Shown here: positions 1-7,495 of the stretch, piece by piece
How positions within the stretch are numbered: the stretch's first letter is position 1
Layout of the letters: the number at the start of each line of letters is the position of its first letter
Assembly (NCBI GenBank): GCA_964640225.1
Contig: CAZXFI010000002.1
Span: forward strand, 1 to 64,000
Direction of reading: 5' to 3'
Length of the DNA: 64,000 nucleotides
Source: JAGLWW01 sp964640225
GTDB lineage: Archaea > Aenigmatarchaeota > Aenigmatarchaeia > PWEA01 > JAGHBM01
Program-made: the position numbers and the translations under genes
Notes under the pieces: model-generated
What the model saw: only the letters and a program-made list of their open reading frames with translations
The model's database searches: none
Told to the model about the DNA's origin: nothing

Positions 1-76
1 CTACAAGAGGGTCTGCTTTTCCCATATCATATTTCTTCCAGACATTATCGATTTTTATTATTCTTTCTTGTTTCAT
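1..76 (-). CDS. ABC transporter ATP-binding protein, N-terminal fragment
   Basis: Only the first 25 codons lie in the window; the gene runs off the left edge. The reverse strand reads MKQERIIKIDNVWKKYDMGK and then ADPLV. This matches the opening strand of LolD/MacB-type ABC ATPases, in which a conserved I-x-x-x-N-V-x-K-x-Y precedes the Walker A motif. Those ATPases usually work with a FtsX/MacB-like permease. No Walker motif is visible because of the truncation, so the family call rests on the N-terminal pattern alone. Confidence 0.6.
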   Translation of the reverse strand, partial: MKQERIIKIDNVWKKYDMGKADPLV

Positions 77-169
77 TCTTTAAGACTTCCTTTTTGGAAT
101 TCAATTTCCGAAAAAATTTTATTAACTCATTATGAACATCTTTATTTATACAAAAAAATAAAAAAAGAT

Positions 170-550
170 TTATTCTGTTGCTACTCTGTGACATCCTTCT
201 TTGAATCCATCTTTCATCTTAGGACACCCTTCAGAGCCATGACAACCGCCCATTCTTTTATGATACTTTTGCATGCTCCTCTCCTTGTCCTGGTGCATTG
301 GGCAGTCTCCAGCGTAGTCACATTCGCCGTCACCATCAGCATCTGCAAATCCTTCTCTTTGGCCTTTGTTGTCACAGACTCCATCGCCATCGCCATCTAC
401 AAAATTGTCGCATACATCATCACTGTCTTCATCTACAAATCCTGTGGCTGGTGCGTTTTCTGTTTCTTGAGCAAAAGCAAAACCCATTGTCGCAAACAGC
501 CCGACAACAAACATTGCTCCAATGCCGATTACCGCTATTTTTCGATCCAT
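170..550 (-). CDS. Secreted acidic protein with Asp-rich Ca-binding-like repeats
   Basis: This 126-residue protein starts MDRKIAVIGIGAMF and has a hydrophobic signal sequence ending near AFAQ, so it is probably exported. The mature part carries DxDxDxxCD loops (for example DGDGDGVCDN and DADGDGECDY) that resemble thrombospondin type 3 or EF-hand calcium loops. A His/Met/Cys-rich tail follows (CPMHQDKERSMQKYHKRMGGCHG), which could bind metal. The start was chosen because GGAGGTGA lies just upstream of this ATG; an upstream in-frame start would place charged residues before the signal. It is divergent from a membrane winged-helix regulator across a palindrome-rich region. The function is unknown. 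Confidence 0.75.
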   Translation of the reverse strand: MDRKIAVIGIGAMFVVGLFATMGFAFAQETENAPATGFVDEDSDDVCDNFVDGDGDGVCDNKGQREGFADADGDGECDYAGDCPMHQDKERSMQKYHKRMGGCHGSEGCPKMKDGFKEGCHRVATE

Positions 551-579
551 TAAGTTTTCACCTCCTAAATTTTTATATA

Positions 580-690
580 TTTCATATGTTTGAAACCGTA
601 TATAAAAGTTTGCTGAAACCAATATTTTTGGTTTCATAATAATGAAATTTGGTTTCTAAATAATGAAACCAATAGCAACTTTTATATATT
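580..690. promoter_or_regulatory. Divergent promoter with repeated TTTCA/TGAAA palindromes
   Basis: The region between the secreted protein and the membrane regulator holds four inverted repeats. They are TTTCA-N6-TGAAA (580-595), GAAACCA-N7-TGGTTTC (615-635), TTTCAT-N4-ATGAAA (632-647) and TGGTTTC-N8-GAAACCA (650-671). A TATA box (TTTATATATT, 681-690) sits about 25 bases before the ATG at 711, fitting a leaderless transcript. A second TATA-like element on the other strand near 600-607 serves the leftward gene. The repeats look like binding sites for the winged-helix regulator encoded at 711. Confidence 0.65.
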
Positions 691-710
691 ACCCCCATTT
701 ACAATAAACA

Positions 711-1259
711 ATGAAAGTCAAGAATAAAACATTTTGGTTGCCCATTTCAATAATTGCTTTGGTGGGGGTTGTTTTCATATTTTGGCAAAGCATTTTTACA
801 GGCACACCCATGAACGGGCACGGTATGTGTCCCAGAATGATACCCAATTATCTGTTGTGGCTTTCCATGGTTTTGATGGTAATAGTGGTTGTGCCGATAT
901 CATATCACTTTGTTTCTAAAAAATTGGAAGAAAAGATGGAGAAAAATCTTAATATGATTACTAAATTAATGAATCATAAAATCGCATCAGAAAATAATGA
1001 CGAAAAGATTAGATTAACCAGCAATGGAAATATTTTGAAATTATTAAATCCGAATGAAAGGAAAGTTATTGAAAAAATAATTGAGAACAAGGGAAATGCA
1101 TTACAGTCTGAAATTAGCAGGATGGAAGGCATGACCAAGCTTAAAGCACACAGAGCAGTAAAGGAGCTGGCGAGTAAAGGAATTATCAAAGTTGAGCAAT
1201 ACGGCAAAACAAACCAACTTATTCTGATTGAAGATTTTAAAGACATAATACAAAAATAG
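711..1259 (+). CDS. Membrane-anchored winged-helix transcription regulator
   Basis: This 182-residue protein has two N-terminal membrane segments (about residues 9-26 and 46-68) joined by a short outside loop with a single Cys (GHGMCPRM). A coiled linker follows, then a C-terminal winged helix (about 112-180) that matches archaeal MarR-like or DUF7343-type domains. The layout is that of a one-component membrane sensor. The gene at 34668-35120 is a paralogue in architecture and has the same kind of palindrome at its promoter, so autoregulation is likely. The start is leaderless below a TATA box. The signal is unknown; the loop Cys, Met and His suggest metal or redox. Confidence 0.75.
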   Translation: MKVKNKTFWLPISIIALVGVVFIFWQSIFTGTPMNGHGMCPRMIPNYLLWLSMVLMVIVVVPISYHFVSKKLEEKMEKNLNMITKLMNHKIASENNDEKIRLTSNGNILKLLNPNERKVIEKIIENKGNALQSEISRMEGMTKLKAHRAVKELASKGIIKVEQYGKTNQLILIEDFKDIIQK

Positions 1260-1359
1260 GATTACTAATGCGAATCTATAACATGTATCTTAATCTTTCA
1301 AATAACAGGTTATCAGAACTAAAATTGTAAATAATTTTTAATTACAAATAATTTTTTAT

Positions 1360-2106
1360 TCACAATCCCTTTACCATGTTTCTTTTATGAAAATGGATTG
1401 ATATCAACAAGAAAACGACCGTGAAAAAAATCAAAGCAAAGAAATCCACCACCAAAGGAAACACAGACGCACCACCCAACCCAGCATGAAACAAATCAAC
1501 AAGATACGTAAGCGGGGAAACATACGATAAAAACTGTCCAACTCCCTGAAGATCCTGCAATGGAATAAAGATACCGCTAATGAAAATCAACGGAAACCGT
1601 ATCAAACTGGAAAACATCATAATGTGAGATGGCGAGCGAACAGAGGGGGAAGCCAAGGCCACACCCAGCGACGCAAAACAAAGCGTGCCTAGGACCAGTG
1701 CAATGGCCAGTATCAGCAAGTTCATGAGAGGAAACTGCAGGAAAAAAAGAGCAGCTACCGTGACCAGTGAAGTGATTATCAACCCATAGACCGCACCGGC
1801 CAGCACGTCGCCTAAAATGATAGTATGAATGCTCACAGGGAAGGAGAGCAACCGCTCGTATGTCCCCGCCTGCTTCTCCCACGGAGTGATTAGCGGACCG
1901 ACGGATGACGAGGTAAAAAACAAGGCCATCGCAAGAAAACCCGGGAAAAAGAGCGATATGTCGACCGTCCTGCCCATTTGAAATGATACGAACATAAACA
2001 GCGGAAACAAAAGCCCGAATATGATTACGGGCGCTTTCCTGTAGTAAATTTTGATGTTCTTTTCAGTGGTGACCAGGACACCCCGCAGAAAAATCGGCAG
2101 GTTCAT
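1360..2106 (-). CDS. ABC-2 type transporter permease
   Basis: This 248-residue membrane protein has about six hydrophobic segments and the ABC-2 layout: a cytoplasmic N-terminus with ITTEKN-like basic residues, a PLFMFVSFQMG first helix, and a conserved ISGIFIPLQDLQGVGQFLSYVSPLTYLVDLF region before the last helix. It overlaps the ATP-binding gene by four bases (ATGA), so the two are translationally coupled. Together they form an exporter of the DrrAB or Nod/CcmAB type. The substrate cannot be read from sequence. Confidence 0.85.
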   Translation of the reverse strand: MNLPIFLRGVLVTTEKNIKIYYRKAPVIIFGLLFPLFMFVSFQMGRTVDISLFFPGFLAMALFFTSSSVGPLITPWEKQAGTYERLLSFPVSIHTIILGDVLAGAVYGLIITSLVTVAALFFLQFPLMNLLILAIALVLGTLCFASLGVALASPSVRSPSHIMMFSSLIRFPLIFISGIFIPLQDLQGVGQFLSYVSPLTYLVDLFHAGLGGASVFPLVVDFFALIFFTVVFLLISIHFHKRNMVKGL

Positions 2107-3035
2107 TTTCCCCCCTCCGTCAACCTGACGAAAGCTTCTTCAAGGCGGGGGCCGGCTGTCGCCAGGGAGATTATCTTCAAATCGTTCTTTTCCGCAATGG
2201 TCACCACATGTTTGACCGCAGTATCAGGATTTGTTGTATAAAGCACCAATTTATCGCCCTGCCGGTCAATTTTAGAAATGACATCGGATTGAAATAATTC
2301 TGTCCCCACTTTTTCATTAAAGGAAACTTCAATGGATTGTGTTTTGTCAAAAGTGAACTTTAATTTCTCGGGCCGGTCTATCGCAGCGATTTTTCCCTTG
2401 TTGATAATACACACCCGCTTACAGAGTTTATTGGCCTCTTCAATGTTGTGAGTAGTCAAAAAAATAGTGCACCCCCTTTCGTTCATGGTTCGGATGGTTT
2501 TAATTACCAGCCTTCTGCTCTGGACATCGAGGCCCTCCGTCGGCTCGTCCAAAAAAAGAATCTGTGGGTCATGAACTATGGCACAAGCAATGCTGACACG
2601 CTGTTTCATTCCCTTGGAAAAAGTCCTGACGGGGTCATCTTTTCGTTCATAAAGTCCGAGCACAGAAAGGATATCTTCGGATTTATTTTTAAGTTCATCC
2701 TTTGTCAGGCCGTAATATTTGCCCGCTAGGAGAACGTTCTGCTCCGCTGTCAGGTCAACATACACATTTCCCATCTCTGGAATGACTCCCATAATCGCCT
2801 TTGCTTCCATCGCTTTGTGCCTCATGTTGATTCCCTTGATGGTTACATCTCCAGCATCAGGTGTCAATATGCCTGTTAGCAGCCGTATGGTCGTGGTTTT
2901 TCCAGCCCCGTTAGGCCCGAGGAAACCAAAAATCTCTCCCGACTCGACGTCAAAGTTTACGCCATCAACGGCGACAGCACTGCCAAACCTCTTTTTCAGC
3001 CGCTCTGCCCTTATTGCGAATTGTTCGTCGTCCAT
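2103..3035 (-). CDS. ABC-2 type transporter ATP-binding protein
   Basis: This 310-residue ATPase shows Walker A (GPNGAGKTT), a signature motif (FSKGMKQRVS), Walker B (ILFLDEPTEGLD) and the switch histidine (LTTHNIEEA). A C-terminal extension of about 90 residues after the nucleotide-binding domain is typical of DrrA/CcmA-type exporters. It is the third gene of an operon read leftward: winged-helix regulator, cupin, ATPase, permease. The cytosolic ATPase would energise the permease encoded next to it. Confidence 0.9.
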   Translation of the reverse strand: MDDEQFAIRAERLKKRFGSAVAVDGVNFDVESGEIFGFLGPNGAGKTTTIRLLTGILTPDAGDVTIKGINMRHKAMEAKAIMGVIPEMGNVYVDLTAEQNVLLAGKYYGLTKDELKNKSEDILSVLGLYERKDDPVRTFSKGMKQRVSIACAIVHDPQILFLDEPTEGLDVQSRRLVIKTIRTMNERGCTIFLTTHNIEEANKLCKRVCIINKGKIAAIDRPEKLKFTFDKTQSIEVSFNEKVGTELFQSDVISKIDRQGDKLVLYTTNPDTAVKHVVTIAEKNDLKIISLATAGPRLEEAFVRLTEGGK

Positions 3036-3047
3036 CCTCTGCCTCCT

Positions 3048-3353
3048 TTACCTTCTTTTAACCTGGATGCCCATAATCTTCACGCCGGTTTCGGTCCTCA
3101 TTGACAGCGTCGCCGGCTCGGTGATAAGGCATTGGCCTTCCCCGATGGCGGCCTTTTCGCCGTTGACTTCCACCACAGTTTGCCCCTCAACCACGTAGAA
3201 AATTACATGGTCCGCCATCTCGCAGGGCGGCATTTCATCCCCCGGAGAAAGTTCTATGATTCTTGTTTTAAAATCACTGCCCTCGTAAAGGATGTCCTTA
3301 TCCCGCTCGGCATGCGAATGCCCGCTTATTTCATGAAAATCAAGCACCCTCAT
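3048..3353 (-). CDS. Small cupin-domain protein
   Basis: A 101-residue single-domain cupin. The first motif region reads IIELSPGDEMPPCEMADHVIF and the second VVEVNGEKAAIGEGQCLIT. The metal-binding His set is only partly conserved, so it may be a ligand-binding rather than catalytic cupin. Its start overlaps the stop of the regulator gene by four bases and it lies 12 bases before the ABC ATPase, placing it in the export operon. It could sense or bind the exported compound; this is inference. Confidence 0.75.
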   Translation of the reverse strand: MRVLDFHEISGHSHAERDKDILYEGSDFKTRIIELSPGDEMPPCEMADHVIFYVVEGQTVVEVNGEKAAIGEGQCLITEPATLSMRTETGVKIMGIQVKRR

Positions 3354-3664
3354 CGGTTCTCCCTCTTTTTTAACAGGTCAATTTCAATTTTTGTTTTTTT
3401 CAGTTTCCATATCTTTTCGGGCGCACCGCCGCCTTCCTCCTTATATTCGGCTACATTGATTATACCCGCTTTTTTCAGCTCTGACAAATGAAAGTATAAT
3501 CCTGACAAAGTGATTCCTTCGCCATCTTTACGTAAAAAATCGTGGATTTGCTTTGTGCTTTTGCTACCTTTCCCGATAAAATGAATTATTTCCCATCGGG
3601 TGGGGCAGTGAAGGGCACGTATGTATTTTCTTAGCGGGTTGAAATGACCATTGCAATCACACAT
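3350..3664 (-). CDS. ArsR-like winged-helix repressor of the export operon
   Basis: This 104-residue protein has an ArsR/PadR-like winged helix: a recognition region around GLYFHLSELKKAGIINVAEY and a basic wing. A Cys-x-Cys pair sits at the N-terminus (MCDCNGHF), a possible metal or redox site. A GGTGATAAA ribosome binding site precedes the ATG. It is the first gene of the operon and is preceded by three strong palindromes, so autoregulation of the cupin-ABC operon is likely. Confidence 0.75.
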   Translation of the reverse strand: MCDCNGHFNPLRKYIRALHCPTRWEIIHFIGKGSKSTKQIHDFLRKDGEGITLSGLYFHLSELKKAGIINVAEYKEEGGGAPEKIWKLKKTKIEIDLLKKRENR

Positions 3665-3666
3665 TT

Positions 3667-3768
3667 TATCACCATGATATTACTGTATAATACTATAATA
3701 TCACAGTGATATTTAAAGCTTTGTTTAAAGCTAATTTATTTCTTAAAAAACATATAACGGTGTTATAT
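3667..3768. promoter_or_regulatory. Three operator-like palindromes upstream of the ArsR-like gene
   Basis: The sites are TATCA-N3-TGATA (3667-3679, over the ribosome binding site), a perfect 17-base palindrome AATATCACAGTGATATT (3697-3713), and ATATAAC-N3-GTTATAT (3752-3768). Their spacing and similar half sites (ATATCAC, ATATAAC) fit a dimeric winged-helix repressor. Confidence 0.6.
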
Positions 3769-4041
3769 TCCTGCACTTTGAAATTTAGTTCAACAAAATA
3801 ATTATTACAGAACGAGTTATGTTATTTGCAACGCACTGTGTGTAAACATGGGATGCCAAAATAGAGGGATGCTGACTCCGAAGGCTTCCTCAACAAATCC
3901 CTTTCTTTTCAAAAAAGAAAGGTTTTTGTATTATTTGAAAATCAAAGATTTTCAAAATTGAAAACAGAAGTTTTCAAATCCCAAAGAAAATATACTTAGT
4001 CCATAATCTCAGGTTTTTAAACATTGGCGAGAAATAATATC
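3769..4041. other. Intergenic region with a terminator-like hairpin and two AT-rich hairpins
   Basis: No gene is seen here. A stem CCTTTCTTTT/AAAAGAAAGG (3900-3922, three-base loop) is followed by TTTTT and looks like an intrinsic terminator. Two more perfect hairpins follow: TTTGAAAATC/GATTTTCAAA (3934-3956) and TTGAAAAC/GTTTTCAA (3958-3977). A TATA-like TTTTTAAA near 4014-4020 lies about 25 bases before the chosen start of the next gene. The remainder is AT-rich without other recognisable structure. Confidence 0.5.
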
Positions 4042-4413
4042 ATGATGGAGATTTCAATTTTTTTCGCGAGGCTATGGGGAAGTTTTTTCCTTATTTTCGG
4101 TTTTCTTTTTATCGTGGCAAGGCAGCTGGGCAAGACCATAGAAATGACCGATGACAAGGCCTTCGTAATTTCCACCGGCTACGTAACAATGCTTATGGGG
4201 CTGGTCACGGTTATTCTGCACAACGTCTGGACGGCCGACTGGAGAGTTGTCATAACCATTCTGGGCTGGTCCACCCTAATCAAGGGAATTATGAAAATCG
4301 GATTCCCGGAATACATTCACAAGCAGGCCCAAAAGTTCAAAAAGAAGCAGGTAATCAGCACCATCATTCTGGCCCTCCTGGGTGCGTGGCTTCTTTGGAT
4401 GAGTTTTGCCTAG
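4042..4413 (+). CDS. Small four-helix membrane protein
   Basis: About 123 residues and four predicted membrane helices, with a basic stretch (HKQAQKFKKKQ) before the last. I do not recognise a family with confidence; the pattern resembles small archaeal integral membrane proteins of the DUF2065/YccF-like size class. The start was chosen at the first ATG of an ATGATG pair because a TATA-like element lies about 25 bases upstream; a TTG 18 bases earlier is possible. It is followed by two more small membrane or exported proteins with their own TATA boxes. Confidence 0.6.
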   Translation: MMEISIFFARLWGSFFLIFGFLFIVARQLGKTIEMTDDKAFVISTGYVTMLMGLVTVILHNVWTADWRVVITILGWSTLIKGIMKIGFPEYIHKQAQKFKKKQVISTIILALLGAWLLWMSFA

Positions 4414-4467
4414 CCTGCCGATTATTCAGGCTTTTAAATTCTGGAACTCTAATAATAGTGTGGTAAT

Positions 4468-4806
4468 ATGGCTAAGAAAAAAACGGTCAAGAAAAAAACC
4501 GCCAAAAAAAGAACAACCAAGAAAACGGAAAAGGAGCCTTCCTGGGATGAGATTGGGGAATCCATCGGGAAAAAGATTGAAAAGGCCTCAAAAGAAGGCA
4601 AATTTAATTGCAAGTCCTGGGACTTCAGGCACAAGGTGCACTGCCACGGAACCGGGGGATGCTTTTATTTCCTGGGGTTCGTAGGCGCGCTTGTGTACTA
4701 CGTGACCACCGCCCCGACATTCTGGGACGCGTTCCTGGGATTCTTCAAGGCGCTGCTCTGGCCGGCTTTCCTGGTTTTCGGGATTCTCCATTTAATTGGA
4801 GCTTAA
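4468..4806 (+). CDS. Lys-rich N-tail small membrane protein
   Basis: 112 residues. The first 22 are nearly all Lys, Thr, Arg and Ala. A soluble stretch with Cys and His follows (FNCKSWDFRHKVHCHGTGGC), then two membrane helices (about 63-80 and 90-110). The basic tail could contact nucleic acid or acidic lipid on the cytoplasmic side, as in similar tails of DPANN membrane proteins; that is inference. TTTTAAAT lies about 30 bases before the start. No known function. Confidence 0.65.
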   Translation: MAKKKTVKKKTAKKRTTKKTEKEPSWDEIGESIGKKIEKASKEGKFNCKSWDFRHKVHCHGTGGCFYFLGFVGALVYYVTTAPTFWDAFLGFFKALLWPAFLVFGILHLIGA

Positions 4807-4868
4807 CAAAAGCGCGCAAGGTTTTCTCTGTTTCATGTTTTTAAACCACGGGCACCAAATCTAATTGT

Positions 4869-5366
4869 ATGTTTTACACGGACAGGAGGTTCTTGGCCGG
4901 AATAATCGCGGTGCTGTCGGCGCTTTCAGTCCTGTATTTCTTTCTTGCACCGGACCTGCCTTCGGAAATTGTGGAAACCCTTTCCGGAAGGGACGCCTCT
5001 CTTGGTGAGGAGGAAGAGGAAACCGGACCGGAGGAGTGCCCCACGTGCGGAAGCGGGGAAACCGCGGAAGGAGACTGGGAGGAAAAAGAAGACTCCGGAG
5101 AAGGAGGAGGCGGCGGGGGCGGAGGCTCGGGAGGCTCTGAACTAGGTCCGCAGGGATGCGAGGCCCACACCGGGAACAAGAGGGACTGGTGCTACAGGGA
5201 CCTGGCCCTTGAACAGGGAGACCACACGATATGCCTGAACATAGTGGACGACTACAACAGGGACAGCTGCTACAGGTACCTGGCCATGGACCTGGACGAC
5301 CCCTCCCTCTGCGACTACATAGAAGACGAGTTCAGAAGGGAATGGTGCCACGAGCTCCTGGACTAG
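4869..5366 (+). CDS. Exported protein with tandem Cys-rich CYxxLA repeats
   Basis: 165 residues with one N-terminal membrane anchor (about 8-27), an acidic Gly-rich linker with a CPTC pair, and a C-terminal block of repeats of about 30 residues. The repeats read RDWCYRDLALEQGDHTIC, RDSCYRYLAMDLDDPSLC and REWCHELLD. Regularly spaced Cys pairs suggest disulfide-bonded helical hairpins outside the cell. Such repeats are common in predicted surface proteins of DPANN archaea. A GTTTTTAAA element upstream supports its own promoter. The role is unknown. Its end overlaps the hel308 end by four bases. Confidence 0.7.
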   Translation: MFYTDRRFLAGIIAVLSALSVLYFFLAPDLPSEIVETLSGRDASLGEEEEETGPEECPTCGSGETAEGDWEEKEDSGEGGGGGGGGSGGSELGPQGCEAHTGNKRDWCYRDLALEQGDHTICLNIVDDYNRDSCYRYLAMDLDDPSLCDYIEDEFRREWCHELLD

Positions 5367-7495
5367 AGCTTTTTCTGTTCTTCCTTCTTCTTACCAAACT
5401 GCTCCATTACTTTCTGCGCAATCTTCGGGCCGAGAAGGTCTCCGAGCCTTTCCTTCGGGGCCTTTCTAAGCGAGGAGACCGTGCGGTAGCCGGAATTGTA
5501 GAGTATCCTTGCCCTGGCTCTTCCTATTTCCCTTAGCTTGACGAGGCTCACCAGCTCCTCTTTTATCCCGTATTTCATCCTAGTCCTGATTTTTCTTATT
5601 TTCTTTGACTCCTCCCTGAGCCTGAGCAGGTTGGAAAGCTCCTGGCAGGAGTAAAGGAGCCAGTCTGCTATATCAACCTTTGACCTGAGGCCTCCGGGCG
5701 TGACGCCGTAGTTGTCCATGAGGAAATCCTCCCCTCTTTCGTTCATCCACTCCTCCAGGGCGAGCGCTGTCTTGAAATAACAGAGAAAATTGTCATACTC
5801 CAGGTCCCAGTTGCCCGGTATCTCTATACCAATATCTTCCCTTAAGGCGAGCTTCTCTTCCAGTTTCTCCAACTCGCTTTTTCTTATTCTGAAAGGGCCC
5901 ATTTCGCTGGTGGAGCTTATCAGGAGAAGGTAGTCAAAGCTCTCCAACCCGTGCCTCATTCCGCATATCAGCCTGTGCGCGGTTTCCGGGTCCAGGTAAA
6001 GCTCCGCCACCCTCTTGCCCATTCTTGTCACCTCAAACCCCCGGTCCCTTTTTATGAAATTTTGCTCCTCCAGCTTTTCCACTATGCCGCAAAGCATGTT
6101 TTTTATCCTGGATATGTCCCCGTACTGGTGGGCAAACAGGGTATCGGAGAAAAAATCCATCAGCTGTTCCTCGTTCCTTACCGTGGTCGCTATGAGAGAA
6201 AGCACGTGTGTTCTTAAAACCGGCTCCACCGAAAGCTTTGAGTATATGTTCTCGGCCTCGCCCATGAGGAACCTTTCCGCAAGCTCCTCGGCATCCCTTT
6301 CGTTCCTTCCTATAAGTATGGATTCGCCCTCCCTGTCGTACCTGGGCCTCCCTGCCCTTCCGGACATCTGTTGGTACTCAAGAACAGGGATGTAGACAGA
6401 GCCGTAGCCGGACTGGTATCTCTTGGCGTCCCTTATTATAACTCTCCACGCCGGAAGGTTCACGCCGGCCGCAAGGGTGGGCGTGGCTGACACGATTTTG
6501 ATTAGGTTCTGCCTGAAGTAGTCCTCTATGATTGTGCGCTGGCCGTTCTGCAGGCCCGCGTGGTGGAAGGCGGTGCCGTTTTTCACGCACTCGGCAAGCC
6601 TTCTGCACTGCCTGGTTGGGTGGGAGGGCACGGACAGTATTTTCTCCGAAATGTCTTGCAACAAAACCTTTTCCTCTTCCGTTAGGAATTTTTTGACAAA
6701 CTTCCCCGTTTCCTCCGCGGTCTTTTCCGCGTTCCTCCTGCTGGACAGGAAAATGAGAGCTTGTTTGTCCCTGGACACGGTCTCTTCCGTGAGCAGAATT
6801 TCCCCGGGGTGCCTGCCCCCGATTCCCACGTCCTTCTTCCCGAGAAACCTGATCTTCTCCCCGTCGTAAACCCCCTCATGAAGCTTTACGGGCCTGTAAT
6901 CGGACTTCACCAGTCCGGCACCCAGCCACTCCGCTATGTCAATAGCGTTGCTTATGGTGGCGGAGAGCCCCAGAATCTGGGCCCTGGTGTCCCTCTTTAG
7001 TTTCGTGAGAACCACTTCCAGCGTGGGCCCCCTGCTCCCGTCATTGAGCAGGTGTATCTCGTCTGCCACTATGAGGCCTATTTCCCTTACCCATACGGGA
7101 TTGTGCCTCAAAAGGGAATCCAGCTTTTCCACGGTGACTATAATCAGGTCGGAATTGGCCAGCCAGTTGTCCGAAGAGTCGTAGTCGCCCACCGAGAGCC
7201 CGACTTTTACGCCCAGACTGCGGTACTTTTTGAAATCCTTGTATTTCTCGTAGGCCAGCGCGCGGAGCGGGACGATGTAAACAGCCTTTCCTTTCCTTTC
7301 CATTATTGTTTTTAGGAAGGCAAGCTCGGCTATTAAGGTTTTTCCAGAGGCGGTTGGCGACGCGACCACGAGATTCTTGTAATCAAGAAGCCCCTTTTCC
7401 ACCGACATTTTCTGAGGAGGGTTTAGTTTCGTGATTCCCTCCAGAACAAGCATCTCCTTCGCCTTTTCCGGCATTTTCAGTTCCTTGGTCAGCAT
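5363..7495 (-). CDS. hel308: Hel308-family ski2-like DNA helicase
   Basis: A superfamily 2 helicase of about 710 residues acting at stalled replication forks and recombination intermediates. Visible motifs are the Q motif (LNPPQ), motif I (ASPTASGKT), DEIH box (VADEIHLL), motif III (GLSATISN), motif VI (QMSGRAGRPRYD), and a C-terminal winged helix, ratchet and helix-hairpin-helix (LVKLREIGRARARILYNSGY). Length and domain order match archaeal Hel308. The start MLTKELKMPEKAKEM was chosen because CTTTTATAG lies 26 bases upstream, giving a leaderless transcript. The promoter sits inside the 3' end of the preceding FIST gene, which overlaps it in another frame. Confidence 0.92.
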   Translation of the reverse strand: MLTKELKMPEKAKEMLVLEGITKLNPPQKMSVEKGLLDYKNLVVASPTASGKTLIAELAFLKTIMERKGKAVYIVPLRALAYEKYKDFKKYRSLGVKVGLSVGDYDSSDNWLANSDLIIVTVEKLDSLLRHNPVWVREIGLIVADEIHLLNDGSRGPTLEVVLTKLKRDTRAQILGLSATISNAIDIAEWLGAGLVKSDYRPVKLHEGVYDGEKIRFLGKKDVGIGGRHPGEILLTEETVSRDKQALIFLSSRRNAEKTAEETGKFVKKFLTEEEKVLLQDISEKILSVPSHPTRQCRRLAECVKNGTAFHHAGLQNGQRTIIEDYFRQNLIKIVSATPTLAAGVNLPAWRVIIRDAKRYQSGYGSVYIPVLEYQQMSGRAGRPRYDREGESILIGRNERDAEELAERFLMGEAENIYSKLSVEPVLRTHVLSLIATTVRNEEQLMDFFSDTLFAHQYGDISRIKNMLCGIVEKLEEQNFIKRDRGFEVTRMGKRVAELYLDPETAHRLICGMRHGLESFDYLLLISSTSEMGPFRIRKSELEKLEEKLALREDIGIEIPGNWDLEYDNFLCYFKTALALEEWMNERGEDFLMDNYGVTPGGLRSKVDIADWLLYSCQELSNLLRLREESKKIRKIRTRMKYGIKEELVSLVKLREIGRARARILYNSGYRTVSSLRKAPKERLGDLLGPKIAQKVMEQFGKKKEEQKKL

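Noticed and set aside
68..553. Plus-strand reading frame over the first secreted protein
   Set aside because: It is the antisense shadow of the Asp-rich exported protein and has no ribosome binding site or promoter.
4874..5179. Pro/Ser-rich reading frame on the minus strand
   Set aside because: It is the complement of the Gly/Glu linker of the Cys-repeat protein.
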